Shown piece after piece: positions 6,902 through 13,338 of a DNA stretch of 18,022 bases. Under the pieces are notes generated by a model. The model was given only the letters and a program-made list of their open reading frames with translations, ran no database searches and had not been told where the DNA came from. The number at the start of each line of letters is the position of its first letter. The first letter of the stretch is position 1. The stretch is taken from the NCBI GenBank assembly GCA_046590195.1, contig JBKJTP010000146.1:1-18022 (forward strand). The letters run 5' to 3'. The stretch comes from JBKJTP01 sp046590195 (GTDB lineage: Bacteria; Bacteroidota; Ignavibacteria; Palsa-1295). A program made the position numbers and the translations under genes.

Positions 6902-7747
6902 GTGGAAGCACCGCGCATTAATCAGAAGAGCCCACTTTTGCTCAATCCGGAGCAAGCGGTGAAGGTGCTCACGATATTCATTGAGCGCGAACTGCACCGC
7001 ACAGGGCTCAAGAAGGCAGTCATTGGCCTTTCCGGTGGAGTCGATAGTGCACTCTCAACCTATCTCACTGCTAAGGCCATCGGCGCAGAGAATCTGCATG
7101 TTGTGATGATGCCTTACAAGACATCATCAGCGGATAGTTTGGGGCATGCCCGACTGATCGTTGACGATCTGAAGCTGTCGCATGAAGTCGTTGAGATCAC
7201 GGGAATGGCAGATGCGCTGTTCGCGGCCTCACCAGATATCGATCGGATGCGAAAGGGTAACATCATGGCGCGCTGCCGCATGATCACGCTTTACGATCGA
7301 TCGCAGTTGCTGAATGGTCTTGTGATCGGCACATCGAACAAGACAGAAAGTTTGCTCGGGTACACGACGCTCTATGGCGATAACGCCAGCGCGATCAATC
7401 CACTTGGCGATCTTTACAAGACGCAGGTCTGGCAGCTCTCGGAGTATATCGGCATCCCAAAGGAGATCGTAAGCAAGCCACCTAGCGCAGATCTTTGGGA
7501 AGGCCAGACCGACGAAGCTGAGATGGGCCTCACGTATCGCGAGGTCGATGAGATTCTCTTCCACGTGATCGACGTCCGTGAAGAGGATGAGCAACTAGTC
7601 AAAAGAGGATTCTCCCCCGAATTCATCGCGAAGATCCGCCAGAAGATCGTCCGTACCCAATTCAAACGCCGCCCACCGTTAATTGCCAAGATCTCCAATC
7701 GGACGATCAACGTCGATTTCCGCTACCCTCGCGACTGGGGGAGTTAG
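6902..7747 (+). CDS. nadE: NH3-dependent NAD+ synthetase
   Basis: NadE converts deamido-NAD+ to NAD+ using ATP and ammonia. The PP-loop SGGVDS lies at residues 44-49 within AVIGLSGGVDSALST. GNIMARCRMITLYD, GTSNKTESLLGY, the downstream LYKTQVWQL and PPSADLWEGQTDE segments and GLTYREVDEIL are all typical of the family. At 281 residues it is the short form and lacks the glutaminase (CN-hydrolase) domain of the long form, so ammonia would have to come from elsewhere. It starts with GTG at 6902 and shows no Shine-Dalgarno sequence. I see no clear terminator behind it. Confidence 0.95.
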   Translation: MEAPRINQKSPLLLNPEQAVKVLTIFIERELHRTGLKKAVIGLSGGVDSALSTYLTAKAIGAENLHVVMMPYKTSSADSLGHARLIVDDLKLSHEVVEITGMADALFAASPDIDRMRKGNIMARCRMITLYDRSQLLNGLVIGTSNKTESLLGYTTLYGDNASAINPLGDLYKTQVWQLSEYIGIPKEIVSKPPSADLWEGQTDEAEMGLTYREVDEILFHVIDVREEDEQLVKRGFSPEFIAKIRQKIVRTQFKRRPPLIAKISNRTINVDFRYPRDWGS

Positions 7748-8186
7748 GGTAATTAGGAAATATGAATTGGGGAGACGAGGAAAATCCTATCGTCAAGTAG
7801 AGCTATGCATCTGCCGCTCAGGACCGTTACGCTCATCAAGCATCACGTTAGCGCAAGCCAAGGAATAGGTCCTTCAAAGCCAATTCTGCGCCGTAGGACT
7901 TAAACCGGGCGTGCGTCGATCAAATTCGCTAAGAGACTTCATCTCCAAAATGGCTATTGCATGCAACGTGGCAAGGGAGACGCACTACTCGGTCCGGCTA
8001 TTAATAGATTGGATGAAGCTGCGTCTCGCTAATTCACATTGACCGAAGTGTTTGAAATATGCATGATGCTCACCGAGAGTCTGAAACAGAAAGTCAATGG
8101 CTCCGTTTATCGCTATGCTTTCCCAGCGCAACTGAAGATTTGGGTATCCCAATTTCTTTAGAGTCTCGTCTAACAATTAAAGTGAA
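7748..8186. other. 439-bp intergenic region without a convincing gene
   Basis: No frame on either strand shows recognisable protein similarity. The longest is a 63-codon minus-strand frame at 7985-8176, whose frame continues to about 7800 with only two further stops. It might be the remnant of a gene, but I recognise no family and see no start signal, so it is not called. G+C falls from this region into the next gene, and no clear terminator for nadE is visible. Confidence 0.5.
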
Positions 8187-8813
8187 ATGCAAAAGAAAGT
8201 TTTAGCTATTGGTCTTTTCGTAATATTTACAATTGCTGCTCTCCCAATTAAGGCGCAATTTTCTGATACGGATAGCACTTACAGAAAGTATTTCGTAGGT
8301 AGCACTTTGTTCTTATTGGGAAATTTAGATAAGGTAAACCCACCCGGCTTCGCTCAACTTAACTTCGGGTATCGTATTACGGCAAAAGATGTACTTTCTC
8401 TTGAGCTAATTACTTGGAAACATGCTTGGCCACTTGGTATCAACCCTTTTTATAATGAGGCATACGGAACACCCGAAGAGAAATATCCTGGACCTATAAG
8501 AGAGTATGGTTTTGGCCTTGCTTATCAAAGATATTTTTGGGAAGGTCTCTACGCGGCGATACACGTAGCGCCTATGTGGCAAACATTCAAGAATGAAAAT
8601 GGTAGTAAGGTTGGTGATGGGTTCATTATATTCAACACCTATCGAGTTGGCTATCACATTGATCTTTTTAGGGATAGGCTATTTATAGAACCTTCTCTTG
8701 GTGTTGCTGGCCGTCCTTATTACACAGAAATGCCTAACGGTTTTAAGGAAAAGGATGACAAGTGGCCAAAATGGACACCTGAACCAGGGCTGCATTTTGG
8801 GTTCAATTTTTAG
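8187..8813 (+). CDS. Predicted outer-membrane beta-barrel protein, function unknown
   Basis: The 208-residue protein opens with a signal peptide (two lysines, a hydrophobic core of about 16 residues, cleavage after PIKAQ near residue 24), typical of Bacteroidota. The rest alternates polar and hydrophobic residues with many aromatic belts (LNFGYRI, YGFGLAYQRYFW, TYRVGYHI, LFIEPSLGVAG) and ends on HFGFNF. A terminal phenylalanine and aromatic strands are the mark of outer-membrane barrels; eight strands would be plausible for this length. There are no cysteines. Codon use is clearly AT-richer than the neighbours (35% G+C over bases 8221-8340, hand-counted, against 52% over 7441-7500), which suggests recent acquisition. 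It appears to be a single-gene unit with its own terminator-like palindrome downstream. Confidence 0.75.
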   Translation: MQKKVLAIGLFVIFTIAALPIKAQFSDTDSTYRKYFVGSTLFLLGNLDKVNPPGFAQLNFGYRITAKDVLSLELITWKHAWPLGINPFYNEAYGTPEEKYPGPIREYGFGLAYQRYFWEGLYAAIHVAPMWQTFKNENGSKVGDGFIIFNTYRVGYHIDLFRDRLFIEPSLGVAGRPYYTEMPNGFKEKDDKWPKWTPEPGLHFGFNF

Positions 8814-8875
8814 TTAATCCTGTCTGAATGTACAGCAAACGGCACAAAATGCATTAGAAGACACCAGCGGAAGTT

Positions 8876-8900
8876 TGAAAATAGCGCCCGGGCGCTTTTC
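8876..8900 (+). terminator. Probable terminator after the beta-barrel gene
   Basis: AGCGCCCGGGCGCT (8883-8896) is a perfect palindrome, giving a 5-bp GC stem with a CCGG loop, flanked by GAAAA on the left and TTTTC on the right, which can extend the stem after one bulged base. The T-run is short, so termination may be partial and possible in both directions. Confidence 0.65.
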
Positions 8901-8936
8901 TGTGTAGAATGGCGTTTACTATATCCTGTTGTTTTA

Positions 8937-9074
8937 GGAGGATGGCAGGTTTTCTGATGATCGGTCATCAATTGTCCTCCGATTGCCGGGGCCCCGGTGT
9001 GTGCATTTTAGAGCCTATCGCTCATAGATGCACAATGTCTAGGGTACAAGAATACAAAGAATTCGAGCCGGCTC
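8937..9074. other. Hairpin-dense non-coding stretch before the zinc-ribbon gene
   Basis: Four separate inverted repeats lie within 138 bases. First, GGAGGA (8937-8942) with TCCTCC (8975-8980) encloses TGATGA-TCGG-TCATCA (8955-8970). Second, CCGGGGCCCCGG (8986-8997) is a perfect palindrome. Third, TGTGCAT (9000-9006) with ATGCACA (9028-9034) encloses GAGC-CTATC-GCTC (9011-9023). Fourth, GAGCCGGCTC (9065-9074) is a perfect palindrome. The stretch may be a structured leader of the gene at 9100 or a separate small RNA; no T-run follows the last palindrome. I recognise no known RNA family. Confidence 0.55.
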
Positions 9075-9099
9075 TAAGAATTTCAAACTCTCTGACACT

Positions 9100-9564
9100 G
9101 TGGCCAAGACGACCAAGACGCGTACAAGAAGGCGGACCAAATACATTACTGGTCTTATGCTATGCGGGGATTGCACCCGTACAGCTCGTAAGGAGATCGT
9201 AGGTGAGGCGAAGCATCAGCATAGCCATGAAGGACAGCTAGGCGAGCAGGTCGATGGTGAAGAGCCAAGAAATGAGAACCTCTGGGTTCGCTGCACCAAG
9301 TGCCACAACACGATGCTCGTGAACCTCGCAGCGATGCTCGAGGAGAAGCCTAAGACCCACACCAACCTCTCGGCTTCAGAATGTACCCCGTATGAGCCTA
9401 CCCGCATCTTTGCGATCGGCGAGGCTATCTATCACAAGGATTGGGACGATATCGGCACTGTGATCGGCAAGGAAGTCACGGGCAGCGGTCGACATGCGGT
9501 CATCGTTAGCTTCGATAAGTCGGGCGAGCGCAAGCTTCTCGAGAACTTCAAAGTTGAGGATTGA
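9100..9564 (+). CDS. Small zinc-ribbon protein with a UvrD/PcrA-type Tudor-like C-terminal domain
   Basis: The 154-residue protein starts at GTG 9100 with a very basic, probably flexible tail (KTTKTRTRRRTK). Cys22-x2-Cys25 (LCGDC) and Cys65-x2-Cys68 (RCTKC) form a likely split zinc ribbon, separated by a charged, His-rich loop. Residues 104-152 (FAIGEAIYHKDWDDIGTV, then AVIVSFDKSGERKLLENF) resemble the C-terminal Tudor-like domain of the UvrD/PcrA helicases ('GD.V.H..fG.G.V ... F...G.K.L'), which in those proteins contacts RNA polymerase. Here the module stands alone without a helicase. A nucleic-acid- or polymerase-binding regulator is a fair inference; no enzyme activity is suggested. It is followed by a terminator and then rpsU, and preceded by a hairpin-rich leader. 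Codon use matches the core genes. Confidence 0.7.
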   Translation: MAKTTKTRTRRRTKYITGLMLCGDCTRTARKEIVGEAKHQHSHEGQLGEQVDGEEPRNENLWVRCTKCHNTMLVNLAAMLEEKPKTHTNLSASECTPYEPTRIFAIGEAIYHKDWDDIGTVIGKEVTGSGRHAVIVSFDKSGERKLLENFKVED

Positions 9565-9591
9565 GCCTATTCGTAAGATAAGGTTTTTGGT

Positions 9592-9618
9592 AAGAGGGCA
9601 CAGGCCCTCTTCCGTTTT
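9592..9618 (+). terminator. Terminator between the zinc-ribbon gene and the rpsU leader
   Basis: AAGAGGGC (9592-9599) pairs perfectly with GCCCTCTT (9604-9611) around an ACAG loop, followed by CCGTTTTC. The T-run is interrupted, so some read-through into rpsU is possible. Confidence 0.75.
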
Positions 9619-9825
9619 CTGGGAAAGTCAATCGTTGATTTATAAGGACTTACGAGTCCCAAACGTGACATCCAGCCATTTGGCTTAGCCGATAGATGTG
9701 GCTAACCTTTCCGACTGAACTTTCCCCCGAGGTGCGAGGTTAGCCTCGTCCACGAACTCAGGTCCAGGGCATTTCACCATCCCGCCTCTGGGCTAATCTG
9801 AACGCAAAGGAGGTTGAATTAAGCT
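9619..9825 (+). promoter_or_regulatory. Structured leader of rpsU
   Basis: About 200 bases without a gene separate the terminator from rpsU and contain several local helices. These are GGACT-TACG-AGTCC (9646-9659, UNCG-type loop), TTAGCC (9685-9690) with GGCTAA (9700-9705), CGAGG-TTAG-CCTCG (9735-9748) extended by GTG/CAC, and a longer-range pair GGGAAAGT (9621-9628) with ACTTTCCC (9719-9726). GCCTCT (9784-9789) can pair with GGAGGT (9809-9814) and so cover the ribosome binding site. A possible promoter (TTATAA near 9640) would start the RNA inside the region and exclude the GGGAAAGT arm. The structure suggests translational control of S21 but is unproven. Confidence 0.55.
9806..9814 (+). promoter_or_regulatory. 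Strong Shine-Dalgarno sequence of rpsU
   Basis: AAAGGAGGT is a nine-base complement of the usual 3' end of 16S rRNA (ACCTCCTTT) and ends 11 bases before the GTG start. It fixes GTG 9826 as the start. No other gene in the window has a comparable site. Confidence 0.85.
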
Positions 9826-10020
9826 GTGGTAGGTATTATTGTCCAAGACAACGAACCGATAGATCGCGCACTGCGCCGCTTCAAGAAGAAGTATGAGCGC
9901 GCCGGTATTCTTAAGGAATTCCGTAAGCGTACTTTTTTTGAGAAGCCATCTGTAGCAGGCAAGCTCATGAAGCAACGTGCCGCACGCCGACAGCATCGTA
10001 TTCAGGAAGACGCAGCATAG
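9826..10020 (+). CDS. rpsU: Small ribosomal subunit protein bS21
   Basis: bS21 sits on the platform of the 30S subunit next to the 3' end of 16S rRNA and influences initiation. The 64-residue protein matches the family along its length: IIVQDNEPIDRALRRFKKKYERAG, then LKEFRKRTFFEKPS and a basic C-terminal tail. It starts at GTG 9826, supported by a strong Shine-Dalgarno sequence. Aligned without gaps to the Flavobacterium-type protein as I remember it, the tail position 54, where Bacteroidia have a tyrosine involved in hiding the anti-Shine-Dalgarno sequence, is arginine here. It is transcribed alone, between a terminator at 9592 and one at 10063. Confidence 0.95.
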   Translation: MVGIIVQDNEPIDRALRRFKKKYERAGILKEFRKRTFFEKPSVAGKLMKQRAARRQHRIQEDAA

Positions 10021-10062
10021 TCTCGCAAGAGCCGTCTCGTCTTTTCTCCGAACTCGATTTAT

Positions 10063-10094
10063 AGACCCCTGCATTTATGCGGGGGTCTTTTTTT
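10063..10094 (+). terminator. Rho-independent terminator of rpsU
   Basis: AGACCCCTGCAT (10063-10074) pairs with ATGCGGGGGTCT (10077-10088) through one T-G wobble around a two-base TT tip, which will open to a larger loop. A run of seven T follows. Confidence 0.92.
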
Positions 10095-10384
10095 ACGAGT
10101 TTTTTGTCCGGAGTAGTGCGTAGTATTGCGTATCGATTGGGCTTCCGAAAGAGCTTTTTCTCAGAATATTAGACAAGAATTCTGTATCCTTTGACTTTCG
10201 AGAGTGTCAGTTATTCGTCTATTGTATCGTCCCTCATTAGACTTTTCTGGTCATACTCACACTAGGCGATCTCTTTTGAGGCCGAATCTCCCCGATCGAT
10301 CTTTCTCTCCCGTCTAGATAAGCGTGCTTAAGCTCCGTGGTTGGAGCCAAAGCGTGCTACTCGTTCAATTATACTTCTACAATC
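10095..10384 (+). other. Intergenic region upstream of the large T9SS protein, with a direct repeat around a hairpin
   Basis: No gene is visible in these 290 bases. AAGCGTGCT occurs at 10320-10328 and again at 10350-10358, exactly 30 bases apart. Between the copies GCTCC (10332-10336) and GGAGC (10343-10347) form a small hairpin. A TTGACT at 10191-10196 could be a -35 box, but no -10 box sits at the right distance. The direct repeat could be an operator, but nothing names its protein. Confidence 0.4.
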
Positions 10385-13228
10385 ATGAGACAACTGCAAC
10401 AGCTTAGATGGCTGCGACTCTGTTTGGTCGCGGTCGTGCTTCTTATGTCCTCAACTCTGAGGGCACAAACGAATACGATCTTCGAGGAGAAATTCGAAAG
10501 CGAAAAGAACTTCCCGCCTGAGGGCTGGGTGTGGGGCGGAGAGGGACCGTCCTGGTTCTGGACCTCCCAAGGCGCGGGGGAGGAAAACGGATCAGCCGTT
10601 ATTAATCTGATGGATCATCAGACGGATTTCATTCGCACCCCGACTATTGATGTATCCATGTATAAGGAAGGCGAGGTTACACTCGAATTCGATTACTGGA
10701 TGCAGAGCAATGAGTCGCATCGTGAGACTGGACTCAATGATTGGCTTTACGTAACAGTCGGTGAAGGCAAGAAGCAAGTTCTGATCCTCGAACGGGGTAC
10801 CGGCAAGCACTTCACGTACGAGGCAAAAGGCACCTATGATGGTGTCACCTCTGAGAAGGATCATTGGGGACATATCAGCATGACGCTTCCAGCCGAAGTG
10901 CTGAGCTCAGAACTCCAACTGAATTTCTCGGGTGGATTCGATGAAGAGCCTCTGTCAAACATTGCGATCGACAACATCGCGATCACAGTGCCAAAGCCGA
11001 TCAAGAGCTACACCTACTCACCAAAGAATATCGCTTTCGGCAACATCGAAGTTGGATTCTTCTCTGACGTTACATACGTAACTCTTAAGAATCCGAATTC
11101 GGATGACATGAGGGTTTCGGATTTCCGATTTGCGGGCTCATTCCCTCAGTACTTCGAGATCGTCGAAGGTGCTGACTTTATTCCTGGTGGGAGCGAGGAG
11201 AAGCCAGGTCAAGCACTCATTGGCATTCGCTATAACCCGCGCACGTTTGGCGATCACAGCGCAAATCTCTATTTCTGGGCTGATGCGGACGTCGATCCAG
11301 AGGGTGTCGTCGCCTTGACAGGTCGTGGTGCCTTGCCCGAGATCTCAACGAACGGCGCAAAGAACCTCTTCTCGCGCACTCGCACGCAACTTGGTGCTTA
11401 TCGTGACACATCGTTCGTAGTCACTCACAGTTCGACTCTTGGCAAGCTCCGTATCTCTAGCGGTAGCTACATCGATGGCGAGTATGCTTCGCAGTACGAG
11501 ATCGTCCGACTTCCTTCTGCAGCCATTGAGCCTGGGGTGAGCGACACGATCACTGTTCGCTATATGCCGAACATCGAAGGTGCGCGTTGGGCGAACCTCG
11601 TACTCGTTAGCAACGCCGGAAATGGGACGCAGCGTATCGAACTTCGTGGCGTTGGTATCCTACAGCGATTGACGGTCACGCCAGAAAGCCATACGTTCGA
11701 TTCGATCGCAATGGGCGAGCAATCGTGCAAGACGTTTACGTTCAGCAATCCCGGCTCAGATACTCTTCGCATCCGGGATCTCTACTTCAGCAGTGCTGAC
11801 CCTGATTTCTCGTTTCAGAGCATGGACGGTAGGTCGTTCTCGATCGCGCCGTTACAATCGCGCGATATCTCAGTCTGCTTCGCACCACGAAAGATGGGTT
11901 CACGCCAGGCAAACCTTCGCGTCTTGACTGACATCCCGGATACCTTCGAAGCGACCAGCCGCGATACGAGCGAGTTCAACATTGCGATCACAGGCACAGG
12001 CGTACCATTCGGTGACCTGACCTTCGAGGACAATCTCGTCGATTCGGGCGCAGTCGGCGAAGAATTTTGCACGAGCCACACCATCATGAACGTCGGGCAG
12101 TATTCGATCACGGTAACAAGTGCATCGATCGTCGGTCCTGATGCTGCGGAATTCGCATTCCGCAACGCAACATTCCCGATCACGCTCGAGCCAGGTGCCG
12201 AGACCACGCTCACGATCTGCACAACACCAGGCGCACGCGGATTACGTCAAGCATCGATCGTTGCTTATACAACGAGCAACTCGCAGAAGGACACAGTAAC
12301 ACTGCCAGTCGATGCATACGGCCAGATCATCTGTGCCGAGCCAAGCGCAGCATCACTCTTTGAGGGTGAGCCTGTATTGATTGGCCAGACCAAGACAATG
12401 AGCGTTGTTGTCTCAAATTGTGGCGACATCGCTTCAGTTTATACGGCTGCAGTTATCGGTGAGGGCTATCAGATCGTTGGTGATATGGTCACTGCGATGA
12501 TACCCGCCGGAGGTACGCACGAGTTCTCAGTGCTGTTCACTCCATCAATTGTGGGTGCGCAGACAGCAACGCTTGCGATCAACGCGCGTGACGTCGCACC
12601 GATGAGCATTGCGCTTAATGGTACTGGCGGTGGAGTTACGGCCTCGCACAACAACTTCTCTGTTCCTGAGACAGCTGTAGGCGCAACGCAGGAGTTCTCG
12701 GTCACAGTGACGAACAATGGAAACGTCGATTGGACAACAGGCACACCTTCGATCGATGGCGCTGCTTATTCCACGACATCGACAGGCCTGACACTCGCGC
12801 CAGGAGCATCTGATGTCATGACGTTCACGTTCGCACCAGCATCGGCAGGTATGCACACCGGAACGGTCACTTTCCCATCGGCTGCCCCAGCAGCAACTCC
12901 TTCGTACAGCATTGCGCTTAGCGGAGTTGGAGCAGTAGCTTCGGTTGGTCGTCCGACAGTGATGAATGGCTTCGAACTCGAGCAGAACTATCCGAATCCA
13001 GTTCAGCCAAGCACTACCGTTCGATTTATCACACCATACTCGGCTGTGGTTACGATCGCGCTCGTTGACATGACGGGTGAGACGATAAAGACGATCACGT
13101 CGGCCTCGTATCCAACTGGTACTCACGCAGTCCAACTCGATGCATCTGAGCTTTCGGCTGGTACCTATTTCTATGTTCTCATGAGTGAGGGTGTAAAGAT
13201 CGCTCGTCAAATGACGGTCATCAAGTAA
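10385..13228 (+). CDS. Secreted multidomain surface protein with choice-of-anchor repeats and a T9SS sorting domain
   Basis: The 947-residue protein begins with a signal peptide (residues 1-28, ending TLRAQ). A first beta-sandwich of the choice-of-anchor J / cleaved-adhesin kind follows (about 30-205, FEEKFESEKNFPPEGWV to SNIAIDNIAI). Six ASH-like repeats then run to about residue 850, each built around '..F....VG......V...N.G...' and '..P........V.F.P...G....L.'. The last 85 residues form a T9SS type A sorting domain: FELEQNYPNPVQPSTTVRF, the DMTGETIKTI strand and the tail GTYFYVLMSEGVKIARQMTVIK. It should be exported by Sec, then cross the outer membrane by T9SS. The third and fourth repeats each carry two cysteines at matching positions (SCKTFTF with SVCFAP; FCTSHT with TICTTP), possibly a disulfide. 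ATG 10385 is chosen over GTG 10337 because it places the signal peptide at the N-terminus. Role probably adhesion or surface structure; not known. Confidence 0.88.
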   Translation: MRQLQQLRWLRLCLVAVVLLMSSTLRAQTNTIFEEKFESEKNFPPEGWVWGGEGPSWFWTSQGAGEENGSAVINLMDHQTDFIRTPTIDVSMYKEGEVTLEFDYWMQSNESHRETGLNDWLYVTVGEGKKQVLILERGTGKHFTYEAKGTYDGVTSEKDHWGHISMTLPAEVLSSELQLNFSGGFDEEPLSNIAIDNIAITVPKPIKSYTYSPKNIAFGNIEVGFFSDVTYVTLKNPNSDDMRVSDFRFAGSFPQYFEIVEGADFIPGGSEEKPGQALIGIRYNPRTFGDHSANLYFWADADVDPEGVVALTGRGALPEISTNGAKNLFSRTRTQLGAYRDTSFVVTHSSTLGKLRISSGSYIDGEYASQYEIVRLPSAAIEPGVSDTITVRYMPNIEGARWANLVLVSNAGNGTQRIELRGVGILQRLTVTPESHTFDSIAMGEQSCKTFTFSNPGSDTLRIRDLYFSSADPDFSFQSMDGRSFSIAPLQSRDISVCFAPRKMGSRQANLRVLTDIPDTFEATSRDTSEFNIAITGTGVPFGDLTFEDNLVDSGAVGEEFCTSHTIMNVGQYSITVTSASIVGPDAAEFAFRNATFPITLEPGAETTLTICTTPGARGLRQASIVAYTTSNSQKDTVTLPVDAYGQIICAEPSAASLFEGEPVLIGQTKTMSVVVSNCGDIASVYTAAVIGEGYQIVGDMVTAMIPAGGTHEFSVLFTPSIVGAQTATLAINARDVAPMSIALNGTGGGVTASHNNFSVPETAVGATQEFSVTVTNNGNVDWTTGTPSIDGAAYSTTSTGLTLAPGASDVMTFTFAPASAGMHTGTVTFPSAAPAATPSYSIALSGVGAVASVGRPTVMNGFELEQNYPNPVQPSTTVRFITPYSAVVTIALVDMTGETIKTITSASYPTGTHAVQLDASELSAGTYFYVLMSEGVKIARQMTVIK

Positions 13229-13246
13229 CCGCTCAGACAAGAAGTG

Positions 13247-13284
13247 AGCAGAGGCCTCTCGAAAGAGAGGCCTCTGCTTATTTA
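13247..13284 (+). terminator. Terminator of the T9SS protein gene
   Basis: AGCAGAGGCCTCTC (13247-13260) and GAGAGGCCTCTGCT (13265-13278) form a perfect 14-bp stem closed by a GAAA tetraloop, followed by TATTTATA. The tail is T-rich but interrupted. Confidence 0.85.
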
Positions 13285-13338
13285 TAGCCGTTTTATTGTA
13301 TTCCGCTCAGTATTCGGATCGAGAGGGTAAATTTGCAC

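Noticed and set aside
7985..8176. 63-codon minus-strand frame in the intergenic gap
   Set aside because: No recognisable family, no start signal; continuing the frame soon meets stops. Possible gene remnant, not supportable.
8909..9202. 97-codon plus-strand frame with an AGGAGG just before an internal ATG at 8942
   Set aside because: AGGAGG directly abuts the ATG, leaving no spacing; the AGGAGG is one arm of a hairpin, the frame runs through palindromes and into the zinc-ribbon gene in another frame, and the product resembles nothing.
10337..10384. GTG 10337 as start of the large T9SS protein
   Set aside because: It would place 16 residues before the signal peptide and lies in a small hairpin; ATG 10385 gives a normal signal peptide.
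12545..13240. 231-codon minus-strand frame opposite the T9SS protein
   Set aside because: Composition is dominated by Arg, Cys and Ser, as expected for an antisense shadow of a GC-rich, repeat-containing gene.
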